64,000 bases of DNA, taken from assembly GCF_000429625.1 (NCBI RefSeq), contig NZ_AUCF01000012.1:62001-126000 (forward strand), read 5' to 3'. Source of the stretch: Azospirillum halopraeferens DSM 3675. GTDB taxonomy: Bacteria > Pseudomonadota > Alphaproteobacteria > Azospirillales > Azospirillaceae. The notes beneath the pieces were generated by a model that saw only the letters and a program-made list of their open reading frames with translations, ran no database searches and was not told the DNA's origin. Below, in pieces: positions 8,166-17,911 of this stretch. The translations under genes and the position numbers were made by a program. Numbering within the stretch: position 1 is the first letter of the stretch; each line of letters begins with the position of its first letter.

Positions 8166-8609
8166 TCACCCTCCCGCCGGACGCTCGGCGACGCCCTCCG
8201 CGCGGTCCGGCGGGCGCGGCGGCGTCCCCAGCAGCGTGTCCTCGTACTCCATCACCGGACGCAGGGCGACCAGCGCCTTGTAATAGTCGCGCTCGCCGAC
8301 GTGGCCCATGGAGCGGGCGATCCCGTCGCGGATGTCGGGGCGCAGGAAGGCCGTGTAGAGGCCGGCCATGGTGTCGGTGACCAGTCCCATGCCGGTCGAC
8401 GCGAAGCGCGGGTCCAGCAGCATGCTCTGGATCAGGAAATAGGCGCGGCGTACGGGGGTGCGGGCGTCCTCTTCCTGGAGGATGTCGCTGCCGCGGATGA
8501 TCTGGGCGAAGTTCGACACGGTCAGGGTGTAGCGGCGGTTCTCGTTCTGCACGACGCAGCCGTTGATCACCACCCGCTCGCTTGGCTTGAGGCGGAGCTT
8601 AAGTGCCAT
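8166..8609 (-). CDS. flbT: FlbT, post-transcriptional regulator of flagellin
   Basis: FlbT in Caulobacter and relatives binds the flagellin mRNA leader and promotes its degradation until the hook is complete; in some species it acts positively. The 147-residue product has the family's start (LKLRLKPSERVVINGCVVQN), the ILQEEDARTPVRRAYFLIQ region at about 44-62 and the E-R-D-Y-Y-K-A-L motif near 105-112. The start ATG at 8609 overlaps the end of flaF by 11 bases. The flaF-flbT pair next to a flagellin gene is a hallmark of alphaproteobacterial flagella. Confidence 0.95.
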   Translation of the reverse strand: MALKLRLKPSERVVINGCVVQNENRRYTLTVSNFAQIIRGSDILQEEDARTPVRRAYFLIQSMLLDPRFASTGMGLVTDTMAGLYTAFLRPDIRDGIARSMGHVGERDYYKALVALRPVMEYEDTLLGTPPRPPDRAEGVAERPAGG

Positions 8610-8979
8610 GGGCCGGTTCCTCGACGGGCTGGGGGACGCCTTGCAGCCCCTGCATCACCGCGCGGTTGATGTCGATCAGCAGGCCGGCCGGCGCCTCGCC
8701 GCGCAGCACGCTGCGGGTGTGGCGGGCAACGGTGAACGACAGCGAGACCAGTCCCGCCCGCAGGGCTTCCGGCAGGGCGTTCGCATCCTCCAGAAGGTCC
8801 GCCCGCAGCACGTTCCACAGCTCCAGGTTCCGCCACAGGGCCTCCTTCAGCCCGGCGGACCGCCAGTCCGCGTCGCGGTGCTTTTCCAGCAGGAGCGTGA
8901 TGCGCAGAAAGAGGCGGTATTCGATCCGGCGGGGGTCGTCGCAGTCGGCAATGGTCTGCTGATAGGCGGCGATGCTCAT
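8599..8979 (-). CDS. flaF: FlaF, flagellin assembly/translation regulator
   Basis: FlaF is a small secretion chaperone-like factor needed for flagellin synthesis and acts opposite to FlbT. The 126-residue product begins MSIAAYQQT and has the conserved D-P-R-R-I-E-Y-R-L-F-L-R-I-T motif at 15-28, then AxxRNLELWNVLRADL around 50-66 and the SLSFTVARHTRSVL helix. The ATG at 8979 was chosen over an upstream frame start at 9003 because the family begins at this point. It sits between flagellin and flbT, and no TTAA-N7-TTAA box is visible in the 135 bases upstream, so it may depend on readthrough from flagellin. Confidence 0.92.
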   Translation of the reverse strand: MSIAAYQQTIADCDDPRRIEYRLFLRITLLLEKHRDADWRSAGLKEALWRNLELWNVLRADLLEDANALPEALRAGLVSLSFTVARHTRSVLRGEAPAGLLIDINRAVMQGLQGVPQPVEEPAHGT

Positions 8980-9081
8980 GGTCGCACCTGTGGCGGTGGT
9001 CACGGGAACGGGCGCGGCGGTCCCGCAGCAGCAGCGCCGACCGTCGCGCCGACCACGCCCGGAGTTGCAAGGAGGAGGGAA

Positions 9082-9104
9082 CCGGCGCCGCCGGGCGGCG
9101 CCGG
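9082..9104 (-). terminator. Hairpin terminator or attenuator after flagellin
   Basis: An inverted repeat CCGGCGCCGC / GCGGCGCCGG with a 3-base loop starts 10 bases after the flagellin TAA stop. On the transcribed strand it is followed by a pyrimidine-rich TTCCCTCCTCCTT rather than a clean T-run. It probably limits readthrough from abundant flagellin message into flaF-flbT. Confidence 0.6.
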
Positions 9105-9114
9105 CCCGACGGGC

Positions 9115-10359
9115 TTAGCGGAACAGCGAGAGGATGTTCTGCGGCCCCTGGTTGGCGATCGACAGCGCCTGGATGGCGAGCTGCTGCTGGACCTGGAGGG
9201 CCTGCAGGCGGCTCGATTCCTCGTTCATGTCGGCGTCGACCAGCGCCCCGATGCCCTTGTTCATGGCGTCGGTCAGCTTCGACACGAAGTCGTTCTGGTT
9301 GGCCACGCGGTTCTCGATGGAGCCGATCACCGACGACTTGGCGATGGCAACGTCGAGAAGCTGGTTGATGACCACCAGCGACTTCTCGGCGTTGTTCACC
9401 ACGTCGAGCTGGGTCAGGTCGGCGAGGCCGCCGAAGGCATCGCTCTCCTTGGAATTGACCCACAGGCCGGAGACCTGAGCGGTGAAGTTGCCGTCGGCGT
9501 TCACGTCCTGGTCGGTGAACTCCAGGTTGTCCCCGGTGAAGGCGACCTGGAAGTCGGCGCCGGCCGCGGTCAGAGCGGCGTTCACCGCGGTCTCGATGTT
9601 GCCCTGCGTGGTCGCCAGATCGGTGTCGTAGGTCTGGGCGCTGAGGTCGACGGCAACGTTGACCTTGCTGCCGTCTTCCTTGGTCACCGTCAGTTCGAGC
9701 GAGGTCAGGCCCAGGTTCTGGCCGTCGATGAAGTTCACCCCCGGCGCGCCCAGCGTGATCCCGACCGACGCCTTCAGGTCGTTGGTGGAGTCGATCTGCT
9801 GCTCGATGGTCGCCTTGCCGACGATCGAGCGGACCTGCATGTCCTGGCGCTTGAACTCGATGTAGCTGGGGTCGACCGTGTCGCCGCTGCGGCTCAGCGA
9901 CGCCAGGATGGAGACATCGATATCCTTGGCGGTACCGTCGTTGGAGTAGCTGATGCGCAGCAGGTTGTCGCCGTTGAACGACGCGTCGGCGGCAGCGCCC
10001 TTGATGAGGGTGACGAGCTGGTCGACGTCGTTCTGGATCAGCGACTTGTCAACGCCGTTGGTCTGACCGGCGATGACGCGGGCCTTCAGCGTCTGAAGGT
10101 TCTCGACGATGTTCTGCGAGGCCACCGAGGCGGTGTTGGTGGTGCCGGTGCCCAGCTCCAGGGATTCCTTCACCGCCTTGAAGCCGGCCACGTCCGCCTT
10201 CATGGTGGTGGCGATCGACCAGTACGCGGCGTTGTCCTTGGCGTTGTTGACCTTCAGGCCGGTGGAGATGCGGTCCTGGGTCGTCGCCAGGTCACCCGTC
10301 ACGCGGCGCAGGGTCTGCAGCGCGGTCATCGCCGAGGCATTGGTCAGAATCGAGGCCAT
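9115..10359 (-). CDS. Flagellin, filament subunit
   Basis: This is the only flagellin in the window. The 414-residue product has the conserved D0/D1 ends: MASILTNASAMTALQTLR at the N-terminus, the RISTGLKVNNAKDNAAYW motif near 30-48, and a C-terminus ending with the typical NILSLFR. The central 180-300 region is variable and Asp/Thr/Ser-rich, giving plausible sites for O-glycosylation. There is no cysteine. The ATG at 10359 has GGAGAT 5 bases upstream; the longer frame from 10371 includes this ribosome-binding site. It precedes flaF and flbT, and a CtrA-like box lies 116 bases upstream. The glycosyltransferase region nearby makes filament glycosylation possible. Confidence 0.96.
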   Translation of the reverse strand: MASILTNASAMTALQTLRRVTGDLATTQDRISTGLKVNNAKDNAAYWSIATTMKADVAGFKAVKESLELGTGTTNTASVASQNIVENLQTLKARVIAGQTNGVDKSLIQNDVDQLVTLIKGAAADASFNGDNLLRISYSNDGTAKDIDVSILASLSRSGDTVDPSYIEFKRQDMQVRSIVGKATIEQQIDSTNDLKASVGITLGAPGVNFIDGQNLGLTSLELTVTKEDGSKVNVAVDLSAQTYDTDLATTQGNIETAVNAALTAAGADFQVAFTGDNLEFTDQDVNADGNFTAQVSGLWVNSKESDAFGGLADLTQLDVVNNAEKSLVVINQLLDVAIAKSSVIGSIENRVANQNDFVSKLTDAMNKGIGALVDADMNEESSRLQALQVQQQLAIQALSIANQGPQNILSLFR

Positions 10360-10474
10360 GGGTATCTCCATTCGTGAGATTCATAGCGCCTTTCTGACGC
10401 CGGGGCCGGTTCGCGCAGGCCTTCCCGTTCGTTTGCGGGAGCGCGACCGGCACAGTCATGGTGGCCGAACCGGT

Positions 10475-10489
10475 TTAAGCTGACGTAAA
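10475..10489. promoter_or_regulatory. CtrA-like box upstream of flagellin
   Basis: TTAA-GCTGACG-TAAA fits TTAA-N7-TTAA with one mismatch. It lies 116 bases upstream of the flagellin start, in a stretch that becomes A/T-rich relative to the rest of the window. I looked for GG-N10-GC (sigma-54) in this leader and saw none. Confidence 0.5.
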
Positions 10490-10611
10490 AAAACGACGCG
10501 TCCGGAAGAAACCGCATTGTTATTGATCGGGTAATTTAAAATCGATGTTCTTTTGAGAAGAAGTATCGGGAAAATCCTGCGGACACTGCTGACCGGGCGA
10601 TGCCGGCCTCG

Positions 10612-11430
10612 TCAGCGGCCGACCGCCCGCAGCGGGACCTCACGCACCGCCGGCACCGGCGGGATCATCGCCAGCCGCACCGGCCCCGGCGCCGCCGTCG
10701 CAAAGCGGCTTCCCATCAGCCGCGAGCCCGGGTCGGGGGTCGCGTGCTCGGGCGGCGCCTCGAACTTGTAGCCACGCCCGTAGACGGTCTCGATATAGCG
10801 GCCGCCGCCGGTCGCCTGGTCGATCTTCTTGCGAAGCTTGCAGATGTAGACGTCGATGACCTTGTCGAGCGGATCAGAGCCGGACAAGCCATAGACCTGC
10901 TCGTAGATGTGCTCCTTGGATACGACCCGGCAGTGATTGAGCGCCAGCACGGTGAGGATCGCATGCTCGCGCTGGCTCAGGCGCAGACGGGCGCCGTCCA
11001 CCTCGGGATCCCGCCCGTCCAGGAACACGGTCAGCCGGCCGACCTGGACGGCGTTGCTGGTCAGACCGTAGGCGCGCCGGGAAATGGCCTCCAGGCGGGC
11101 CCGGATCTCGGTGCCCACCACCGGCTTGACCAGCACGTCGTCAGCCCCGGCGCGCAGGATGTTGGCCGTGGTGTTGGCACAGCGCCGGTCGATCAGGCAC
11201 ACGATCGCCGCCGTCACCCGGCGCGCGCGCAGCAGCGACACACACCCCACTGTGTCACCGACCTCGCCGACGATGATGGCGTTGTAGTTCAGCGCGTCGG
11301 GGTCACTGCCGTTAACCAAATCCCGGAACCCGCCCTCGTCCATTCGGTCGTGATTAACTTTACACAAATCGAGCTGTCGACCGATGGCTTTGGCGATCAG
11401 GTCTCCGGGTTCGATCAGCAACGTCCGCAT
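10612..11430 (-). CDS. Atypical OmpR-family response regulator, CtrA/FtcR-like
   Basis: This is probably the transcriptional regulator of the flagellar genes. The 272-residue product has an N-terminal receiver-like domain (1-120) and a winged-helix DNA-binding domain (128-225). The latter carries CtrA-like residues (VIDVYICKLRKKI, GGRYIETVYGRGY). The receiver is degenerate: the acidic pocket reads EPGD, the phosphoacceptor position has Glu56 (AIIVGE), while Lys102 remains. This combination resembles FtcR of Brucella and Rem of Sinorhizobium, flagellar activators that lack the phosphorylatable Asp. The ATG at 11430 has GGAG upstream; longer in-frame starts up to 11610 run through the promoter. 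A CtrA-like box lies 42 bases upstream, suggesting autoregulation or CtrA control. Confidence 0.82.
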   Translation of the reverse strand: MRTLLIEPGDLIAKAIGRQLDLCKVNHDRMDEGGFRDLVNGSDPDALNYNAIIVGEVGDTVGCVSLLRARRVTAAIVCLIDRRCANTTANILRAGADDVLVKPVVGTEIRARLEAISRRAYGLTSNAVQVGRLTVFLDGRDPEVDGARLRLSQREHAILTVLALNHCRVVSKEHIYEQVYGLSGSDPLDKVIDVYICKLRKKIDQATGGGRYIETVYGRGYKFEAPPEHATPDPGSRLMGSRFATAAPGPVRLAMIPPVPAVREVPLRAVGR

Positions 11431-11471
11431 AGGATTCTCCATCGCGCAACAACCAAGGGCGACAGGTTGCG

Positions 11472-11486
11472 TTTTACGAAATTTAA
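11472..11486. promoter_or_regulatory. CtrA-like box upstream of the atypical response regulator
   Basis: TTTT-ACGAAAT-TTAA fits TTAA-N7-TTAA with two mismatches in one half. It is 42 bases upstream of the regulator start. If the regulator itself recognises this box, it would be autoregulated. Confidence 0.45.
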
Positions 11487-11759
11487 ACCGTGTCACGCCC
11501 TTATCACAGCCCCAAAAGAACTCATCCATTGAAGGGATGTCAATAGTTTGAGGTACCTGGAACGGCTTAGGCGTTACGGGGTATTTACCCGATCTAAAGA
11601 ATCCGAACACGACGAAAGACCGCGTAAAATTTTATAGTCTGTCCTTTTTACTGATCAATCTCGCATTTCGAGCAAGAACACGGCGACATTGCCAGCGTGA
11701 ACGGCTGTACCGTAATGGTTAATGACCTGATGGGATTTTTAAACCGGGAGGTTGAACCG

Positions 11760-11774
11760 TAAATGCCGGTTTAA
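11760..11774. promoter_or_regulatory. CtrA-like box upstream of the lipoprotein gene
   Basis: TAAA-TGCCGGT-TTAA fits TTAA-N7-TTAA with one half degenerate. It lies 46 bases upstream of the lipoprotein start, which would place that gene in the flagellar regulon. Confidence 0.5.
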
Positions 11775-11819
11775 CCGTACCTTGTTAAGCATGAGGCGGC
11801 ACGGGAGATGGGAGCCGAC

Positions 11820-12287
11820 ATGTATATGAATGCCTGCACGGGATTTGGGGTCGGTCTGTCCGCGGTCCTGGTGGCCCTCGTCGGGGCCTGCGCCGGGGCT
11901 CCGCCCGCCCCCGACAGCGCCTACCGCCGGGCACTGGAGCGGGCCGTGGCCGAGGGCCGGTGCGACGGGCCGGCTGTCGACGGGCTGTGGAGCGCCTTCC
12001 GCGACTGGTACGCCGCCGGTGCGACGATCGCCGGGCACGACCGCGGTGACGAAGCGGCCGCCCTGCTGCGGCAGGGCGACCTGTTCCTGGTGATGGGCTG
12101 CCCGGAGGTGGCCCGCACGTCCTACGCAGCGGTCCCGGAACGCTATCCGGAGCCGGCGCTGGCCGCACTGCGCCGCGACGCCGCCGCCGCCCTGCACGCC
12201 CTTCCGGTTCCGGTCCCGCCTCCGGCGCCCCCGCCGGGTCCGGCAGCCTCCGGGCGCACGAACCCGCCAATTCTGCTGAATCCCTGA
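11820..12287 (+). CDS. Small putative lipoprotein
   Basis: The function is unknown. The 155-residue product starts with a hydrophobic signal segment (VGLSAVLVALVGAC) ending in a lipobox-like V-G-A-C, so it is probably a lipoprotein cleaved before the Cys at about residue 24. The body (about 30-120) is helical with two further Cys residues (DGRCDG and VMGCPE contexts) that could form a disulphide, and it has a TPR-like feel. The tail is Pro-rich. The ATG at 11820 is preferred because GGGAG sits 5 bases before it; an ATG at 11808 lacks that spacing. It is a single gene, ending 4 bases from the convergent histidine kinase. The CtrA-like box upstream suggests a flagellar link. Confidence 0.7.
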   Translation: MYMNACTGFGVGLSAVLVALVGACAGAPPAPDSAYRRALERAVAEGRCDGPAVDGLWSAFRDWYAAGATIAGHDRGDEAAALLRQGDLFLVMGCPEVARTSYAAVPERYPEPALAALRRDAAAALHALPVPVPPPAPPPGPAASGRTNPPILLNP

Positions 12288-12291
12288 ACCG

Positions 12292-14205
<1,914 letters not shown>

Positions 14206-14208
14206 CGG

Positions 14209-14952
14209 TCAGCCCTCCCGGCTGGCGATGACGAACGCGACGGGCGGGATCATGTGCATGTCCGCAAGGTCGCCGAGGCGGGCGATCAGCGCGTGGTCGA
14301 GGCGGATGTGCGCCGGCAGGATGGTCGAGCCGCCATCGTGGGCGCGCACCGCGGTGGCCAGGATCATGCCCGGCTCCAGGCGGGCGACCGGCACCTCCAC
14401 ACGGGTGCTGCGCGGGTGTGCTTCGGTGGGTGCCGGCGGTGACGGGAGCACCGGCGCCGGCGCCGGCGGGTGACGGCGCACCGGCTCGGCCGCTGCCGGG
14501 TCGGGGATCTCCACCGCGCGGTAGACGTCCACCGGCTTGATGTCGAAGGGAATGGACGCGGCACGCTCCAGCCGCGCCAGCAGCGCCTCCCGGGTCACCG
14601 GCTTCACCACATAGCCGTTGACGTCCAATTCCATGGCCGCGCGCACCAGCGCGCCGTCGGTGCGGCCGGTCAGCATGACGATGGGCAGGTCGCGGGGCAC
14701 CGGGCCGTGACCCGTGCGAATGGCGCGGGCCACCTCCAGTCCGTTGCCGTCGGGCATCACGAAGTCGAGCAGGGCAAGTCCGATGGGCGGCCGGAACAGG
14801 CCGAGGCGTTCCAGGGCGTCGCGCCCGGAGCCGGCAACGTCCACGTCGCAGCCCAGCGCGCTGCGGATGATCGAGGCGACGATGGAGCGCATGAAGGCGT
14901 CATCATCGGCAAGCAGAACGCGGCCGCACCCGCTCGCGGTCCATGGCGGCAT
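14209..14952 (-). CDS. CheY-like response regulator with a C-terminal extension
   Basis: The 247-residue product has a complete receiver domain: acidic residues DDD at 16-18, phosphoacceptor Asp63 (LLDFVMPDGNG), Thr95 and Lys117 (VKP). A Pro-rich linker follows, then a C-terminal unit from about 180 with the pattern PGMILATAVRAHDG and LPAHIRLDHALIARLGDL. I know that unit from the region next to HD-GYP and other receiver proteins, but no HD domain is present here. The ATG at 14952 has a strong GGAGGAAGG site; an upstream frame start at 14985 is less likely. It is the first gene of a two-gene operon with the hybrid kinase, and a TTAA-N7-TTCA box lies 102 bases upstream. The output is unknown. 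Confidence 0.82.
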   Translation of the reverse strand: MPPWTASGCGRVLLADDDAFMRSIVASIIRSALGCDVDVAGSGRDALERLGLFRPPIGLALLDFVMPDGNGLEVARAIRTGHGPVPRDLPIVMLTGRTDGALVRAAMELDVNGYVVKPVTREALLARLERAASIPFDIKPVDVYRAVEIPDPAAAEPVRRHPPAPAPVLPSPPAPTEAHPRSTRVEVPVARLEPGMILATAVRAHDGGSTILPAHIRLDHALIARLGDLADMHMIPPVAFVIASREG

Positions 14953-15053
14953 CGAGCCTTCCTCCGGCTGCCTCTCGCTGTACACCCGTCGTCAGCAGGT
15001 ACGGCGAAAGGGCCGGCCGGCGCAATGCTTCGTTTGCAAAGGAGTCGCGGCCT

Positions 15054-15068
15054 TTAATCCTGCGTTCA
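15054..15068. promoter_or_regulatory. CtrA-like box upstream of the CheY-like gene
   Basis: TTAA-TCCTGCG-TTCA fits TTAA-N7-TTAA with one mismatch. It lies between the 229-residue gene that ends the fliF operon and the CheY-like/hybrid kinase operon, 102 bases before the latter's start. Confidence 0.45.
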
Positions 15069-15098
15069 AACCCGTTACCGCCGCCCGGCGCGGGGGCC

Positions 15099-15788
15099 CT
15101 ACAGGGCGAGGTCGGAGCTGAGATCCTCGTCGAAGCGCAGCCATTCCCCGGCCAGCGGCCCGACCGTCAGGCTGCCGGTCAGGCGGCAGGCGTCGAGCAC
15201 CGCGCGGGCGGTCTCATGCAGTTCCGCGAGCAATGCCGCGGGCAGGCCGCCGGCGGTGCGCAGGGTGACGTCCAGGCGCCGGCCCGCCCGGGTCGCCGTC
15301 AACTGGACGGCCCCGGTGGCGCGCGGCCGCGCCTGGAGCACCACCACGAAGGCGTCCGCCCCGTCGGTGCCCGTGCTGGTGGCGCACAACAGTCCGACGG
15401 GCATCACCGCCGCCGTGGCGGGGTCGAGGAGCGGCACCCGCAGCACCCGCCATGCCCGCCCGTCCAGCGTCCGCAGGCGCGGCGCCAGCGCGGTGTCGCA
15501 GTCGTCCAGCAGAAGACCGCCGTCCAGCTCCTCCAGCCGGTCCGCGGCATCGTCGGTCAGCCAGCCGCGGCAGCCCGCGGCGGTGACGGACAGGAACAGG
15601 GCCAGCCCCGCCCCGAAGGTGGAGTCGCAGCGCGGCAGGCAGCCGCGGGCCAGCGCCCCCTCCGCCGGGTCGAGGGTCGCCAGCAGGTCCAGCAGCCGGT
15701 CCACGGCACCGTCATCGCGGCCATCATCGCTGAACGGAGCGCCGCCGTCGGCCGGCGTCGGCGGGTACGGGAGCGCCGGCAGCGTCAT
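15099..15788 (-). CDS. Uncharacterised last gene of the fliF operon
   Basis: The function is unknown. The 229-residue product overlaps the fliG stop by four bases (ATGA), so it is translationally coupled to it. There is no signal peptide or clear membrane helix. The first half is acidic and Leu-rich with two Cys residues. The last part (about 165-215) has alternating strands followed by a helix (VQLTATRAGRRLDVTLRTAG, then LLAELHETARAVLDACRL). That layout recalls the C-terminal fold of FliK-type hook-length and type III secretion proteins, but the similarity is weak and fliK itself is present elsewhere. A cytoplasmic export or switch-associated factor is another option. Confidence 0.7.
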   Translation of the reverse strand: MTLPALPYPPTPADGGAPFSDDGRDDGAVDRLLDLLATLDPAEGALARGCLPRCDSTFGAGLALFLSVTAAGCRGWLTDDAADRLEELDGGLLLDDCDTALAPRLRTLDGRAWRVLRVPLLDPATAAVMPVGLLCATSTGTDGADAFVVVLQARPRATGAVQLTATRAGRRLDVTLRTAGGLPAALLAELHETARAVLDACRLTGSLTVGPLAGEWLRFDEDLSSDLAL

Positions 15789-16816
15789 CAGTACACCACC
15801 GCGTCGCCGTCGCCGGACTGCGGGATCACGATGACGCCGTCGTCGGCCAGCGACTTGGCCATGCCCACGATGTCCGCCTGGGCCTCGTTCACGTCGCGCA
15901 CGCGCAGCGGCCCCATGTTGTCGATCTCGTCCATCAGGATCAGCCGGGCGCGTTCCGACAGCACCGACAGGAAATGGTCGCGCTGGGCCGGCTGCGCCCC
16001 CTTCAGCGCGATGGCGAGCTGGCCGGTGTCGCACCGCCGGATGACCGTCTGCAAGGACACCCGGTCCAGCCGCATCAGGTCCTCGAACGTGAACATGAGC
16101 TGCTTGATCCGCTGGGTCGGTTCGGGCAGCGCCGGCTCCAGGTCGGCGAAGATCTCGCCCATGGTGTCGCGGTCGATCCGGTTGAAGATGTCGGCCATGC
16201 GCTCCAGCGAATCGTTGCCGTGGGTGCGCGCGTAGTTGGCCATGAATTCGGTGTGCAGGATGGTCTCGATGTCCAACAGCACCTCGCGCTGCACCGATTC
16301 GATCTGGATCATGCGCTCGATGATCTCGGCCCGCACCGCCTGCGGCAGCAGGACGATGGCCTTGGCGGCGTGGTCGGGGCGCATCTTCGACAGGATGACC
16401 GCAGCGGTCTGCGGATACTCCCCGGCCAGGTAGTTGGCGAGCACCGCCTCGTTCACGTTGGACATCTTCTCCCACATGGTGCGGCCCGCCGGCCCGCGGA
16501 TCTCGCCCATGATCTCCGACACCCGGTCGGCGGGCAGGAAGCGGTTCAGCATGCGCTCGGTGCTGTCGTAGGAGCCGACCACCGACCCGGTCCGGGCGAA
16601 GCGCTCGGTGAAGACGCGCAGCAGGGACTCCACGAGGTTGGAGGTGACGTTGCCCAGGGTAGCCATGGCCCGGCTGACGATGCGGATCTCATCCTCGTCC
16701 AGGCGTTCCATCAGCCGCGACCCGCGCTCCTCGCCGAGCGCCAGGAAGATGATCGCGCTCTTCTCGGCTCCGTTCAGGCTCTTGTAGTTCTCACGGATCT
16801 TGACGGGGGCTCCCAT
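15788..16816 (-). CDS. fliG: FliG, flagellar motor switch protein
   Basis: FliG is the C-ring protein that attaches to FliF and meets the stator to generate torque. The 342-residue product has the usual length and three domains. The N-terminal part contacts FliF (LNGAEKSAIIFLALGEERG at about 14-32), and the middle part contains the EYPQTAAVILSKM motif near 132-145. The C-terminal domain carries the charged torque helix (VLSERARLILMDEIDNMGPLR at about 280-300). It lies in the order fliF-fliH-fliN-fliP-orf94-fliG on the leftward strand and overlaps the following gene by four bases. Confidence 0.96.
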   Translation of the reverse strand: MGAPVKIRENYKSLNGAEKSAIIFLALGEERGSRLMERLDEDEIRIVSRAMATLGNVTSNLVESLLRVFTERFARTGSVVGSYDSTERMLNRFLPADRVSEIMGEIRGPAGRTMWEKMSNVNEAVLANYLAGEYPQTAAVILSKMRPDHAAKAIVLLPQAVRAEIIERMIQIESVQREVLLDIETILHTEFMANYARTHGNDSLERMADIFNRIDRDTMGEIFADLEPALPEPTQRIKQLMFTFEDLMRLDRVSLQTVIRRCDTGQLAIALKGAQPAQRDHFLSVLSERARLILMDEIDNMGPLRVRDVNEAQADIVGMAKSLADDGVIVIPQSGDGDAVVY

Positions 16817-16825
16817 GGCGGCACC

Positions 16826-17110
16826 TCAGAAGGAACAATCGGCGGAGGGGGGATCGGCGGCGGGATCGGCCGGCGGCGCGCCGTCGTCCCGGTCGAAGCG
16901 GAAAACGCCGGCCATGACGGAGCCGGCGACCAGAAGCAGGGCGTGCGGAATCAGCGGCCGCGATTCGATGGCCGCCAGCACGTCGAGAAGGGAGTCCTCG
17001 TCGCCGGGCGTCGAGCCGTGGCGGCGCGCCATCGCCGTCAGGCTGTCGGCCAGGGAGGCGGCCGGCGGGCAGCCGTCCTCCCCTTGCCCCGGCGGCACGG
17101 TGGCGGCCAC
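16826..17110 (-). CDS. Small uncharacterised protein between fliP and fliG
   Basis: The 94-residue product is not recognised. It fills the gap between fliP and fliG with 4- and 9-base spacers, so it is probably a real operon member. A hydrophobic run (LIPHALLLVAGSVMAGVF, about 52-69) could be a membrane segment, and the C-terminus is Asp/Pro-rich. FliO, another small membrane protein, normally sits near fliP, but the sequence shows no clear FliO signature and the helix is short. It could equally be a soluble accessory protein. Confidence 0.55.
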   Translation of the reverse strand: MAATVPPGQGEDGCPPAASLADSLTAMARRHGSTPGDEDSLLDVLAAIESRPLIPHALLLVAGSVMAGVFRFDRDDGAPPADPAADPPSADCSF

Positions 17111-17114
17111 GGCC

Positions 17115-17897
17115 TCAGCCCCCCGTCCCGTAGGACCGGATCAGGCTGCCCGCGATCAGGAACCAGCCATCGGTCAGGACGAAGAAGATGATCTTGAAGG
17201 GCAGCGCGATCATCACCGGCGGCAGCATCATCATGCCCATGGCCATGAGGATCGCCGCCACCACCATGTCGATGACCAGGAACGGCAGGAACAGCAGGAA
17301 GCCGATCTCGAAGGCGCGCCGCAGCTCCGACAGCAGGAAGGCCGGCATCAGCAGGCGCAGGTCGACGGACTGCGCGGTCGGCGGCGATCCCGGCTCCGGC
17401 CCGGCCGGCGGCGGATCGCCGGAAAAGGACGCGAAGGCGGCGAGGTCGCGCCCGCGCACGTGGGCGAACATGAAGTCGCGGAACGGCTCGATCATCCGCT
17501 CCAGCCCCTGCTCGCCGGTCACCTGTTCGTTCAGCATGGGCCGCAACCCCTCCTGCCAGGCGCGGTCCATCACCGGCCCCATGATGTAGAAGGTCAGGAA
17601 CATGGCCAGGCTGATCAGCACCATGTTGGGCGGCGACTGCTGCAGACCCAGCGCAGAGCGCAGCAGCGACAGCACCACGATGATGCGCGTGAAGCAGGTG
17701 ACCATGATGAGCAGCCCCGGTGCTACGCTGAGCACGGTCAGCAGGACGATGCCCTGGACGATCCGCCCCGACAGGCTGCCGCCCTCGGCCAGGGACAGGA
17801 AGGACTCCATCCCCTGGTCGAAGGTGACCGCCGCGGCGGGAGCCGCCACGGCCATGGCGACGCCGAACGCCGCCAGCCCCGCGCGTCGCGCGTTCAT
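17115..17897 (-). CDS. fliP: FliP, flagellar export gate protein
   Basis: FliP forms the core of the export pore with FliQ and FliR. The 260-residue product has an N-terminal signal-like segment, the conserved LLTVLSVAPGLLIMVTCFTR region near 55-75, the hydrophobic LISLAMFLTFYIMGP segment and the closing signature (FEIGFLLFLPFLVIDMVVA, then LPPVMIALPFKIIFFVL). The ATG at 17897 is preferred; a TTG at 17915 overlapping the fliN stop is possible. An insertion of about 20 Pro/Gly-rich residues lies before the VDLRLLMPAFLLSEL segment. It follows fliN and precedes orf94 and fliG. Confidence 0.96.
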   Translation of the reverse strand: MNARRAGLAAFGVAMAVAAPAAAVTFDQGMESFLSLAEGGSLSGRIVQGIVLLTVLSVAPGLLIMVTCFTRIIVVLSLLRSALGLQQSPPNMVLISLAMFLTFYIMGPVMDRAWQEGLRPMLNEQVTGEQGLERMIEPFRDFMFAHVRGRDLAAFASFSGDPPPAGPEPGSPPTAQSVDLRLLMPAFLLSELRRAFEIGFLLFLPFLVIDMVVAAILMAMGMMMLPPVMIALPFKIIFFVLTDGWFLIAGSLIRSYGTGG

Positions 17898-17911
17898 GGT
17901 CGCCGCCCCGC

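Larger units (their letters stand above)
11431..11819. promoter_or_regulatory. A/T-rich divergent regulatory region
   Basis: This 389-base region separates the divergent regulator and lipoprotein genes. It is clearly richer in A/T than its neighbours and has no convincing gene. It contains two CtrA-like boxes listed separately (11472-11486 and 11760-11774) and additional isolated TTAA half-sites at 11719-11722, 11739-11742 and 11785-11788. Confidence 0.6.

Noticed and set aside
10372-10611. A sigma-54 or sigma-28 promoter for flagellin
   Set aside because: I scanned the leader for GG-N10-GC and for TAAA-N15-GCCGATAA-type elements on the correct strand and found no adequate match. Only the CtrA-like box remains.
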